Source of the DNA: Kribbella antibiotica
GTDB lineage: Bacteria > Actinomycetota > Actinomycetes > Propionibacteriales > Kribbellaceae
Reading direction: 5' to 3'
DNA length: 35,390 nucleotides
Assembly: GCF_004349055.1 (NCBI RefSeq)
Contig: NZ_SMKX01000088.1
Span: 1 to 35,390 of the forward strand
In this document: one piece after another, positions 8,041 to 14,575 of the stretch
Numbering within the stretch: position 1 is the first letter of the stretch
Layout: every line of letters begins with the position of its first letter
Translations under genes and position numbers: made by a program
Notes under the pieces: generated by a model
The model's database searches: none
What the model was told of the DNA's origin: nothing
Seen by the model: only the letters and a program-made list of their open reading frames with translations

Positions 8041-8490
8041 ATGACGCAGAACGTGACTTCGCCGACGCAGCAATGCATCTTCTGCGCGATTGTGGCGGGG
8101 CAGGCCGAGGCCAGCGTGGTCTACGAGGACGAGACCGTGATCGCCTTCATGTGCCTGCACCCCGTGACACCAGGCCACCTTCTCGTCATACCACGCAAGC
8201 ATGCTGTGGGCCTAGAAGACCTGGACGGACCTACGGGCGCTCACGTTTGGTCGGTCGGTCACGACATGTCGCGTGCCCTACGGCGTTCCGACCTGAACTG
8301 CGAGGGCATCAACCTCTTCGTCTGCGACGGCGAAGCCGCCTTCCAGACGGTCTTCCACTTCCACCTCCACGTCATCCCTCGCTACACAGGGGACGGCTGG
8401 ACTATCGTCCCCGACGAGGTAGAACGCGAGCGCTCGCTCCTCGACGCCGACGCGCAAACAGTCAGGAACGCCATCGCGTTGACGCAGTGA
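8041..8490 (+). CDS. HIT family protein (nucleotide hydrolase/transferase)
   Basis: This encodes 149 residues. It has the N-terminal CIFCAIVAG zinc-type cysteine motif and the central HPVTPGHLLVIPRKH. The histidine triad HFHLHVIPR has the catalytic His-x-His-x-His. These identify a Hint/HIT-type hydrolase acting on nucleoside phosphoramidates or dinucleoside polyphosphates in the cytoplasm. The length fits the family. A GGGAG lies about 12 bases before ATG 8041. The gene is divergent from the S24-like peptidase gene, separated by about 250 bases, and converges with the hypothetical gene that ends at 8529. Confidence 0.93.
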   Translation: MTQNVTSPTQQCIFCAIVAGQAEASVVYEDETVIAFMCLHPVTPGHLLVIPRKHAVGLEDLDGPTGAHVWSVGHDMSRALRRSDLNCEGINLFVCDGEAAFQTVFHFHLHVIPRYTGDGWTIVPDEVERERSLLDADAQTVRNAIALTQ

Positions 8491-8528
8491 CGTCCACTGC
8501 TGCTCGCCACTGGCGGTGTCAGTGACCG

Positions 8529-9086
8529 CTACTTGGCGATCGCCACAACCATCCAGTCGACCGGTGCTGGCTGGTTCTCTGGTGGCTGCCCGAGCATCCA
8601 CGCCAACACCCGAGCCGCTTCCTGGTAGGTGCCGATCAACCCAAGCTCGTTTAGTTGCACCCGCAGTTCGTCGAAGGCCTCAGCGGCGTACCCATGGCAG
8701 TGCCAGGAATGGAAGTCCAACGCCCCTTCTGCGCCGACTACCTCATAGCCGAGGATCGGTGACTCCACCGGCAGACGGGATTCGGTCCGGAGCAGATCGA
8801 AGTACGGCTGTTCTGCGCCCCCGTTTTCCTGCATGAAACTGACGGCGTCATCCGAGGCTATTGCCACTGTGACGGTCTCGGCGTGCGGTGCTCGGGATAT
8901 CCGCTCTCGCTCGGCCTCCTGGCGATCGACGTACCAATCCCAAAACTCCGGTCGGGGAAGGTCGGCCATGAGGCAGTCGCTGATCGTCAAGAACGTCTCA
9001 GGCAGCACCGCGTACTCCTGGCTAGGGGGCCGAGGCGTGGGCACCACCAGTACGTAGCCAGCCAGGATCAGTTCGACGCTGTTCAC
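8529..9086 (-). CDS. Hypothetical protein, 185 aa
   Basis: This encodes 185 residues from GTG 9086, with GGGGAC as a possible ribosome site. I do not recognise the family. It is a soluble alpha/beta protein with WDWYVDRQEAERERISRAP in the first half and a His/Trp-rich stretch, LDFHSWHCHGYAAEAFDEL, in the second half. It is followed by helices and a C-terminal strand DWMVVAIAK. No signal peptide or membrane span is seen. It is the last of three minus-strand genes, after the kinase and TrmO-like genes. The 40-base gap to the kinase gene allows co-transcription, but nothing links their functions. Confidence 0.75.
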   Translation of the reverse strand: MNSVELILAGYVLVVPTPRPPSQEYAVLPETFLTISDCLMADLPRPEFWDWYVDRQEAERERISRAPHAETVTVAIASDDAVSFMQENGGAEQPYFDLLRTESRLPVESPILGYEVVGAEGALDFHSWHCHGYAAEAFDELRVQLNELGLIGTYQEAARVLAWMLGQPPENQPAPVDWMVVAIAK

Positions 9087-9126
9087 AACTGCATTGTCCC
9101 CATCGGTTCACGACCTTCTATGCCGT

Positions 9127-9651
9127 TCACACCGGTCGGGATTGGCGATGTGCCTCCCAGAGTCTTGCCACGTTCTCGGTCTGACCCTGTACGTCGAGTG
9201 TGTCTACCTGCACGCGATGGTCGGCGTGCGGAGGGTCTGCTGCATCCGCCTCGTGAAGCATCTGGAACTCATCGTCAGTCAGCCAGACCTTGCGGGACGC
9301 TGCACGCCGCACCGCCTCAGGAAAACCGACCGTCATATGCACGATCAGGCACTCAGATAGCTCGCGTCTGTACAGGTCGCTGGTCTCCGGCGTAAGCACG
9401 TCAGCGACGACGACCTCAATACCCACGGCCAGGAAGTTGCGTGCCAGGATGCAGGCGTTCTTCAAACCGAGCCTTTGCTGCGCACGACCTTCCTCTCCGT
9501 CCCACGGAGCGGCAGCGCCCGTGACAACAAACTGGCGCACGTCATCCACATCGATGAAGGCACACCTCGGGCGACCTTCCGCCAGAGCACGTGCCGTCAC
9601 ACTTTTGCCCACCGCAGGCCCACCGGTGAGGATCAGCGGTACAAGAGTCAT
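9127..9651 (-). CDS. P-loop ATPase / small-molecule kinase-like protein
   Basis: This encodes 174 residues. The Walker A motif GGPAVGKS at residues 10-17 follows a first beta strand VPLILT. IDVDDVRQF near residue 33 and VVVADVL near residue 84 fit the switch and Walker B strands of AAA_33/chloramphenicol-phosphotransferase-like kinases. It probably phosphorylates a small molecule or nucleotide with ATP; the substrate is unknown. ATG 9651 starts immediately before the P-loop strand, as usual for this fold. A second, degenerate copy of its C-terminus lies at 10374-10446, so a paralogue once existed nearby. Confidence 0.83.
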   Translation of the reverse strand: MTLVPLILTGGPAVGKSVTARALAEGRPRCAFIDVDDVRQFVVTGAAAPWDGEEGRAQQRLGLKNACILARNFLAVGIEVVVADVLTPETSDLYRRELSECLIVHMTVGFPEAVRRAASRKVWLTDDEFQMLHEADAADPPHADHRVQVDTLDVQGQTENVARLWEAHRQSRPV

Positions 9652-9729
9652 AGTTCAGCCGGCCCAGGGTGATAGCGGTCCTTCGGCCTGGCCTCGGACT
9701 TGTACGTGAGGATCACCGCGCGCACCACG

Positions 9730-10227
9730 TTAGCGATCTGCCGGCCGGTCCCGATCGGCGAAGTAGTTGGTGAGCATTTCGGTTGGCCAGGTGGGTTGGT
9801 GGACTGAACCGCGGGGGCCGAAGTCGGCGAACCAGGGCTTGATGTCGAGGACCGGGGTGCCGTCGACGGCGTCGAGGTCTTCGACGTAGAGGTCGAGGCC
9901 GTCGACTTCGAGGAGCCGGCAACGGGAAACGCCCAGCCAGTTGCGGCGACGCATGTTCCGGTGGCCGAACGTACCGACTTCAGGCCACTCCGGATTGCTC
10001 CGCGGCCGGCGCGCACCGAGTGGTAGGTCCGACTGGTCGGTCAGATGGAAATGGAAGACGACCTCGAGATGCGAGAACTCGTCGAGGCCCTGCGTGGCAT
10101 CAGCGCCGTACGACGTGCTGTCGATGCGAATGATCGCACGGGTGCCGCCCCAGTAGTCGTCGGTCGGCTCGGTGCGTCCACCGATGACGTGGGCAACTGG
10201 CTGAAGTGTGATCGACTGGTCAGTCAT
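9730..10227 (-). CDS. TrmO/TsaA-like SAM-dependent methyltransferase family protein
   Basis: This encodes 165 residues. EFSHLEVVFHFHL, GVSRCRLLEVDGLDLYVEDL and the C-terminal TPVLDIKPW are hallmarks of the TrmO/TsaA (YaeB, PF01980) barrel. In E. coli this fold methylates N6 of threonylcarbamoyladenosine at tRNA position 37. Actinobacterial short members lack the C-terminal extension and may act on other substrates, so the exact reaction is inferred only. An AAGGGA ribosome site precedes ATG 10227. It is the first gene of a minus-strand group with the kinase and hypothetical genes. Confidence 0.85.
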   Translation of the reverse strand: MTDQSITLQPVAHVIGGRTEPTDDYWGGTRAIIRIDSTSYGADATQGLDEFSHLEVVFHFHLTDQSDLPLGARRPRSNPEWPEVGTFGHRNMRRRNWLGVSRCRLLEVDGLDLYVEDLDAVDGTPVLDIKPWFADFGPRGSVHQPTWPTEMLTNYFADRDRPADR

Positions 10228-10373
10228 CGTTTCCCTTACTGATATCAGACGTAGCTGTGGGAGCGGGACAAGTCCGTGGGGTTGAAGCAGCGCCGGGCGC
10301 TACGGGTTGATCTCCTGCAGCGCACGGACGCCGGTTGGGTGCGCAGTTACCGCTGATCCATCCACGGTCGACC

Positions 10374-10446
10374 CTAGGCGGATGGTTGACGAGCTTCCCA
10401 GAGCCTCGCCACGCTCTCGGTCTGGCTCTGTACGTCGAGTGTGCCG
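10374..10446 (-). pseudogene. 3' remnant of a P-loop kinase gene
   Basis: Read on the minus strand, this gives about 24 codons ending in TAG at 10374-10376: V-G-T-L-D-V-Q-S-Q-T-E-S-V-A-R-L-W-E-A and then a divergent tail. The intact kinase at 9127-9651 ends V-D-T-L-D-V-Q-G-Q-T-E-N-V-A-R-L-W-E-A. Both protein and DNA similarity are obvious, and the similarity stops exactly where the tRNA-Phe fragment begins. The rest of this paralogue is missing. Confidence 0.7.
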
Positions 10447-10469
10447 ACCGTCCGCTTTTCAGGCGGACG
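10444..10469 (-). repeat. tRNA-Phe anticodon-arm fragment (att-like scar)
   Basis: These 26 bases match the tRNA-Phe gene at 13773-13798 with one mismatch. They span the anticodon stem-loop and the start of the variable region. The match is in the same orientation and about 3.3 kb away, bracketing the Fic/HNH-like islet. It looks like a recombination scar, but the neighbouring T-arm and acceptor sequence expected in a clean attachment site is absent here. Confidence 0.65.
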
Positions 10470-10590
10470 GAGTGTTAGGCGATTGCTGGCACGCCTATGG
10501 CTCAGCGGGCGAGGAAGGTGGCGGTAGCCCAGTGTTGCCGGACCTCCAGCTGGAATCTGCGCGCCCCAGTTGCCCAGCTAAAGTCGGCGC

Positions 10591-10664
10591 TTAACCTGGA
10601 CTAATATCACTCTAAGTCCAGGTTATGCGGGTAACCTGGACTTACCGACGAGAGGATCCAGGTT
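10591..10664 (+). promoter_or_regulatory. Operator array of the Fic gene
   Basis: TAACCTGGACTTA occurs at 10632-10644, and in reverse orientation at 10613-10625. A near copy lies at 10592-10604, and a partial reverse copy (TCCAGGTT) at 10657-10664 reaches into the start codon. A possible -10 element, TAATAT (10602-10607), is embedded in the first site. The layout predicts repression by a dimer that blocks both promoter and ribosome site. The Fic protein's own C-terminal winged helix is the obvious candidate binder; that is inference. Confidence 0.6.
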
Positions 10665-11934
10665 GAGTCAGCAGATCGCCGCAGTCTGGCAAGCCAACCC
10701 AGATGCCTATGGGCCACGCAAGCACAGACGCCCGTGTGAGTACAAAGCCTACGTTCCTGACCTGCTCAGCGCGCATACGTTGGACTTCAGTGCTGAACTC
10801 GCGGCGGACATCGCCGATGCCGAACGTGCCCTGGCGGCCTTTGGCGGCCCCGGCGAGCATCATCTGGAGCAACTGGCCCGCTTCCTGTTGCGGGCTGAGG
10901 CGGTCGCCTCATCCAAGATCGAGGGCTTGCAGGTCAACAGCCGCCGACTGGCCAGACACGAAGCCAAGTTGGCAGCGGGGGTGCATGACCAGGATGCGAC
11001 TGCCGACGCCGTTCTGGGCAATGTCAAAGCCATGAACCATGCAGTGCAGTCCGTTGCAGTCCTCGACAGCGTCGAGGTGAAGGACCTGCTCGACATTCAC
11101 CGCGCGCTCATGGAGCACTCGGATCAACCCGAGATCGCCGGCCTGATCAGAACGAAGCAGAACTGGATCGGTGGCAACAACTTCAATCCCTGTCAGGCGG
11201 CCTTCGTGCCGCCGCCTCCTGAGTACGTCGAAGGTCTGTTGGAGGACCTTTGTGCGTTCGTCAACCGCGATGATTTACCCGGCACAGTGCAGGCCGGATT
11301 GGCTCATGCGCAATTCGAGACGATCCACCCCTTCGCGGACGGGAACGGCCGAACTGGTCGTGCTCTGATCCATGTCGTCCTCAAGAGGCGAGGACTGACG
11401 AGCGACTTCATCCCGCCGATCAGCCTTGCGCTGGCGACTCGAGCCTCGGCCTACGTCGGCGCCCTGTCCAGCTTCAGATACACAGGTCCACCGGATGGGC
11501 AGGCGGCGCTCGACGGTATCCGTGACTGGCTGGACCTCTTCCTGACCGCGACCCGGCGAGCGACAGACGACGCAGCCGCCCTGCAAACGGGTCTCGCGCA
11601 GCTCGAGCTGGACTGGCGAGCCAAACTCAAACCACGCAAGGGCAGCGCGGCCGAACGCCTGCTTCCCGAGTTGATCGGGCATCCAGTCATCACCGCAGAA
11701 GACGTCATGCGACTGACCGGCGCGAGCAGATCTGCGGCGTTCGCAGCCATGGAAAGCTATGTCGAGGCTGGCATCCTGCAGCCCGTCGGTAATCAGCAGC
11801 GCTCTCGCCTCTACGAGGCTCCGAAGGTGTTCGGGATCCTCACCGACTACGAGCGTGCGTCCGCCACTGAGTCAGGGAATACCCGAGGCGAGCAGCCGAA
11901 ACGCCCGGTTCCCTATCGCCAGATCCAATCTTGA
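10663..11934 (+). CDS. Fic family AMP-transferase with C-terminal winged-helix domain
   Basis: This encodes 423 residues from TTG 10663, six bases after a GAGAGGA ribosome site. The Fic active-site motif HPFADGNGRTGR (residues 222-233) is complete, with catalytic H222, acidic D226 and phosphate-binding R230/R233. An N-terminal inhibitory helix motif S83-S84-K85-I86-E87-G88 matches (S/T)xxxE(G/N), so this is an intramolecularly inhibited (class II-type) enzyme. Known relatives transfer AMP from ATP to hydroxyl side chains of target proteins. Residues about 335-395 (ITAEDVMRLTGASRSAAFAA) form a winged helix-turn-helix, suggesting autoregulation through the operator array upstream. The target protein is unknown. 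It is followed after 83 bases by an HNH-like gene, within an islet at the scarred tRNA-Phe locus. Confidence 0.95.
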   Translation: MSQQIAAVWQANPDAYGPRKHRRPCEYKAYVPDLLSAHTLDFSAELAADIADAERALAAFGGPGEHHLEQLARFLLRAEAVASSKIEGLQVNSRRLARHEAKLAAGVHDQDATADAVLGNVKAMNHAVQSVAVLDSVEVKDLLDIHRALMEHSDQPEIAGLIRTKQNWIGGNNFNPCQAAFVPPPPEYVEGLLEDLCAFVNRDDLPGTVQAGLAHAQFETIHPFADGNGRTGRALIHVVLKRRGLTSDFIPPISLALATRASAYVGALSSFRYTGPPDGQAALDGIRDWLDLFLTATRRATDDAAALQTGLAQLELDWRAKLKPRKGSAAERLLPELIGHPVITAEDVMRLTGASRSAAFAAMESYVEAGILQPVGNQQRSRLYEAPKVFGILTDYERASATESGNTRGEQPKRPVPYRQIQS

Positions 11935-12017
11935 GCGACCTACTGGCTGCCTTGCCGGATTGAACCGACTTCTGCGGAGCTGTCATCTGACCGTCGTAAC
12001 AACGAACAGGAGTTCAG

Positions 12018-12971
12018 ATGGGAAAGTTCGTCGACTGTCCGTTCTGTGGCCAGCGGGGAGTAAAGACTAAAGAGCATGTCTGGGCGCAGTGGCTACACGA
12101 GACTGCGGGTGCCCAGGCTCTGCTCGACGGCACACACGGCGAGCGCATCGCCCGAGAGCATCGGGTGTTTCGCAAGGACCAGCAGGGACGCTACCGGGCC
12201 GAGGCCGAGACGCCGGGCCCATATGCGAAGTGGTTACCGAACCTGACCGTAGACGTATGTAGAGACTGCAACGGTGGGTGGATGAGTCGTTTGGAGAGTG
12301 ATGCGAAGGCGATACTCGCGCCATTCATCTTTAGCGGGACCACAACGCGCCTGTCGGCTGAGGATCTCCGCACTTTGACCATCTGGGCCACGAAGTCGTG
12401 GATGGCATACGCCCTAACCGTCGCGCTTCAGCAGAATCCATTTACTGAGGCCGAGTACCGAGGAATGGCTGAATCCGCCCAACCGCTAGGCCGCAGTCAA
12501 GTGTGGCTTCTGCACTCCACGGAACCGCGTGCCCAGGTCGCCATGGGGATCACGTCAACGCTGCACTCGTTTGAGCCGCCCGACCTGGAGAAGACGCCGA
12601 ATAATACGGCGTATGCGTATCTAGCCGTCGCTGGCGTGGTGATGGCGCTGCTTTTGCTGTCGACAGAGGTGATCGACGCCCTTCGCTCCTTGCCAGATGG
12701 AGACGAGGTACTCGACGGCTTCATGGTTCCGCCAATGTCCAAGTCGCCTGTCGTGCGGCGTGCTTGGCCCGGCCCGCGTCCGCAATACTTTCCGCTTGGG
12801 GTACTGCCAGATGCGGATCTGGCAGCCTTTATCGAGGGCGCTCCCAGACTATTCAGCGAGACTGGGCTGCCTGTGGACGGCCTTACAGATGAGGCTGTGG
12901 CGGCGGTCAGGGAGGAGTTTCTCTCTGGCGCGGATCCAGTTGATCTTCGGCGGCGCTGGGAGGCCGAGTAG
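12018..12971 (+). CDS. HNH-like zinc-binding protein (putative nuclease)
   Basis: This encodes 317 residues from ATG 12018, behind CAGGAG. The N-terminus has C7-P-F-C10, then E19-H20-V-W, and later C81-R-D-C84-N85 with GGWMSRLE. This CxxC...EH...CxxCN arrangement is typical of HNH-family (treble-clef) nuclease-like proteins, with H20 as candidate catalytic residue and N85 as the Asn position. The rest of the protein (about 100-317) is unassigned, with one hydrophobic segment near 203-220 (AGVVMALLLLSTEVIDAL). It may cleave DNA or RNA, or only bind zinc; activity is not shown. It is the second gene after fic in the islet and may be co-transcribed. Confidence 0.72.
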   Translation: MGKFVDCPFCGQRGVKTKEHVWAQWLHETAGAQALLDGTHGERIAREHRVFRKDQQGRYRAEAETPGPYAKWLPNLTVDVCRDCNGGWMSRLESDAKAILAPFIFSGTTTRLSAEDLRTLTIWATKSWMAYALTVALQQNPFTEAEYRGMAESAQPLGRSQVWLLHSTEPRAQVAMGITSTLHSFEPPDLEKTPNNTAYAYLAVAGVVMALLLLSTEVIDALRSLPDGDEVLDGFMVPPMSKSPVVRRAWPGPRPQYFPLGVLPDADLAAFIEGAPRLFSETGLPVDGLTDEAVAAVREEFLSGADPVDLRRRWEAE

Positions 12972-13434
12972 GCCCGTTCCGTCTGGCTGCCGAGTTGGCC
13001 TCTTATGGATCAAGGGCGCGCCCGCTGGGCTCGCCACCGGACCGGACCGGGCCGCGCTCACGCGCCCTCCGGCCGAATCACGTCGCGTCCCGGCGGCGCA
13101 GCGGGCGACCTTCTCCAAGGTTACGACAGGCCTTTCGCGGGCGCTTGTCTTCCAGCGGCTCGGGGCTCGGCGGCTGGCCGAAACCTCGCGTCCGGTGTGG
13201 CTCATGCTCCGGGGCCGCCCCGAAGAAGCTGGCTCCATGGTTGGCGCGGCTGTCGATAGCGGCGCCGGCCTTGTGGCAAGACAGCGATGTGATCTGTACA
13301 ACGAAACGGCCGGTCCTCGGATGCAAGGACGGCCGTTGTGGGTGTGCGATGCGCGTGCGATTAGACAACGCGATTCAGGGTCATGCAAAGGCACATGGAG
13401 GCAGCGCCCGAACGGCGTTTTCACGCTCAATGAA

Positions 13435-13465
13435 GGTGGTCAAGGGCGGTCTCGAACCGCCGACC
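13435..13465 (-). repeat. tRNA-Phe 3'-end fragment (T-arm and acceptor)
   Basis: These 31 bases match 13748-13778, the 3' end of the tRNA-Phe gene including part of the encoded CCA, with one mismatch. Similarity then decays (CCGCTTT-CAG). The same orientation, 313 bases from the intact gene, and the choice of the tRNA 3' end are typical of attachment-site duplication by a tRNA-targeting integrase. No integrase remains. Confidence 0.7.
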
Positions 13466-13712
13466 CCGCTTTCAGCTCGGCTGCATCTCCCAATGCTGGC
13501 GGAAGGGTCTGACGTATTTGAACTGCTTGACGAGTTCCTCGCAGAACGAGAAGCGGAGGCCCACACGATTTGATTGCACGCCGCAGGTGACCGCGGCGTG
13601 CGGCAGGGGAAGGAGCGCGCGATAGCACGCACCGCCGGGGGTGGGCGGGAGCGCGCGTAGTGGGCGCTGTGAGGAGCGGAGCGACGAATGGCGGCTGCGG
13701 AGCACGCGTGGG

Positions 13713-13744
13713 AAAGAAAAACCCTCACCAGTTAAGGAGAGGGT
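13713..13744 (-). terminator. Rho-independent terminator of the tRNA operon
   Basis: In minus-strand sense, ACCCTC (13744-13739) and GAGGGT (13726-13721) form a stem, followed by a T-rich run (complement of 13713-13720). It begins three bases beyond the encoded CCA of tRNA-Phe, the last tRNA of the cluster. Confidence 0.7.
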
Positions 13745-13746
13745 GG

Positions 13747-13822
13747 TGGTGGTCAGGGGCGGTCTCGAACCGCCGACCTTCCGCTTTTCAGGCGGACGCT
13801 CTACCAGCTGAGCTACCTGACC
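13747..13822 (-). tRNA. tRNA-Phe (GAA)
   Basis: The minus-strand cloverleaf has acceptor GGTCAGG pairing with CCTGACC, D-arm AGCTCAGCTGGTAGAGC, and anticodon stem TCCGC/GCGGA around loop CTGAAAA (anticodon GAA). The T-arm is GGCGG TTCGAGA CCGCC. The discriminator is A, and CCA is encoded (13747-13749). It is the third tRNA of a Glu-Asp-Phe cluster. Fragments of this gene occur at 10444-10469 and 13435-13465, marking it as a recombination target. Confidence 0.97.
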
Positions 13823-13834
13823 GGGAGAAAATTT

Positions 13835-13860
13835 GGCGGCGGTGATTTCTCACCGCCGCC
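13835..13860 (-). other. Very stable hairpin with GAAA loop in tRNA spacer
   Basis: A perfect 11-base-pair stem (GGCGGCGGTGA with TCACCGCCGCC) closes a four-base loop, which reads GAAA in the minus-strand transcript. It is followed by AAATTTTC. It lies between tRNA-Asp and tRNA-Phe. It could be a partial terminator or an RNA-processing element; the sequence alone does not decide. Confidence 0.6.
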
Positions 13861-13866
13861 TTCTCC

Positions 13867-13943
13867 TGGCGACCCAGACGGGACTCGAACCCGCGACCTC
13901 CGCCGTGACAGGGCGGCACGCTAACCAACTGCGCTACTGGGCC
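13867..13943 (-). tRNA. tRNA-Asp (GTC)
   Basis: The minus-strand cloverleaf has acceptor GGCCCAG with CTGGGTC, anticodon loop CTGTCAC (anticodon GTC) on stem GCCGC/GCGGC, and T-loop TTCGAGT. The discriminator is G, as expected for tRNA-Asp, and CCA is encoded at 13867-13869. It is the middle gene of the tRNA cluster. Confidence 0.96.
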
Positions 13944-14002
13944 AGGTTTCTCGGAGATCTTACAGCATCTTCGAGGTAGTTCTGACATCGGCCTTTCGAC
14001 CG

Positions 14003-14075
14003 TATCCCCAACGGGATTCGAACCCGCGTTACCGCCTTGAAAGGGCAGCGTCCTAGGCCACTAGACGATGGGGAC
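14003..14075 (-). tRNA. tRNA-Glu (TTC)
   Basis: The minus-strand cloverleaf has acceptor GTCCCCA with TGGGGAT, D-arm CGTCTAGTGGCCTAGGACG, anticodon loop CTTTCAA (anticodon TTC) and T-loop TTCGAAT. The discriminator is A, but the next bases read CGG, so CCA is not encoded, unlike the other two tRNAs of the cluster. It is the first gene of the cluster. Confidence 0.95.
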
Positions 14076-14169
14076 TCGGACCCGCGGGGACCGAAGCCCC
14101 AGGGACAGCCGTAACTATAGAGGACGGTTCGCCAGGTGCCAAAACGAGATACCTGCCTAGGCTGTAGGT

Positions 14170-14520
14170 GTGATCGAGATGACTCGCGCGGACTTCGAGG
14201 TGCTGGTGGCCGAGGCGCTGGATGAGGTGCCGGGGGAGCTGGCGGCGTTGATCGACAACGTGGCGATCTTTGTGGAGGACGAGCCGCCTGCGGGGGATCC
14301 GGAGCTGCTGGGGATCTATGAGGGGATCCCGTTGACGGAGCGGGGGCACTACTACGGCGGGGTGCTGCCGGACCGGATCACGATCTACCGGAATCCGACG
14401 CTGCGGATGTGTGAGTCGGTCGAGGATGTCGTGGATGAGGTGAACATCACGGTGGTGCATGAGATCGCGCACCACTTCGGGATCGACGACGCCCGGCTGC
14501 ACGAGCTCGGTTACGGCTAA
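14170..14520 (+). CDS. Metallopeptidase-family (zincin-like) protein
   Basis: This encodes 116 residues from GTG 14170; an ATG three codons later is an alternative. The C-terminal VVHEIAHHFGIDDARLHELG contains the zincin HExxH motif (HEIAH) followed by a conserved GIDD. That is the signature of the small actinobacterial zincin family PF06262. These single-domain proteins are cytoplasmic and their substrates are unknown. The length is typical. It converges with the mannose synthase gene, with a strong symmetric hairpin between them. Confidence 0.9.
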   Translation: MIEMTRADFEVLVAEALDEVPGELAALIDNVAIFVEDEPPAGDPELLGIYEGIPLTERGHYYGGVLPDRITIYRNPTLRMCESVEDVVDEVNITVVHEIAHHFGIDDARLHELGYG

Positions 14521-14534
14521 AGGGCATGCCAAAA

Positions 14535-14562
14535 CCGCCGTACGGCGAAACCCGTACGGCGG
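14535..14562. terminator. Bidirectional hairpin between convergent genes
   Basis: CCGCCGTACGG (14535-14545) and CCGTACGGCGG (14552-14562) form a perfect 11-base-pair stem with a 6-base loop. It lies 15 bases after the zincin stop and 14 bases beyond the mannose synthase stop on the other strand. AAAA precedes the stem, giving a T-tract for the minus-strand transcript. Confidence 0.7.
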
Positions 14563-14575
14563 CGAACAGCCGGGC

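Larger units (their letters stand above)
10228..10662. other. Gene-free junction region
   Basis: This stretch of 435 bases contains no credible complete gene. It holds a 3' remnant of a kinase gene (10374-10446), a tRNA-Phe anticodon-arm fragment (10444-10469), about 120 bases of unassigned sequence, and the operator repeats and promoter of the Fic gene (10591-10664). Confidence 0.7.
12972..13746. other. Gene-poor stretch between HNH-like gene and tRNA-Phe
   Basis: No convincing gene in about 775 bases. Open frames exist on several strands, but none has a plausible start, domain or consistent codon use. It contains a tRNA-Phe 3' fragment (13435-13465). A GC-rich inverted repeat lies around 13576-13601 (GCACGCCGC with GCGGCGTGC). 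The tRNA operon terminator occupies 13713-13744. The rest may be decayed mobile-element DNA. Confidence 0.55.

Noticed and set aside
7789..8202. N-terminal extension of the S24/S26-like peptidase frame
   Set aside because: It overlaps the HIT gene on the other strand and its translation is not peptidase-like; ATG 7788 gives the compact domain.
12697..13573. Overlapping plus-strand frames of 190-270 codons after the HNH-like gene
   Set aside because: They overlap the HNH-like gene or tRNA fragments, lack ribosome sites and recognisable domains, and are rich in Arg, Gly, Ser and Pro.
10444..13822. A complete integrative element
   Set aside because: No integrase, excisionase, replication or transfer gene is present between the tRNA-Phe fragments, so only a scarred remnant can be claimed.
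13660..13988. Short ORFs translating to SNRRPSAFQADALPAE-like and SPGPVAQLVSVPP-like peptides
   Set aside because: These are translations of tRNA genes and are frequent annotation artefacts.
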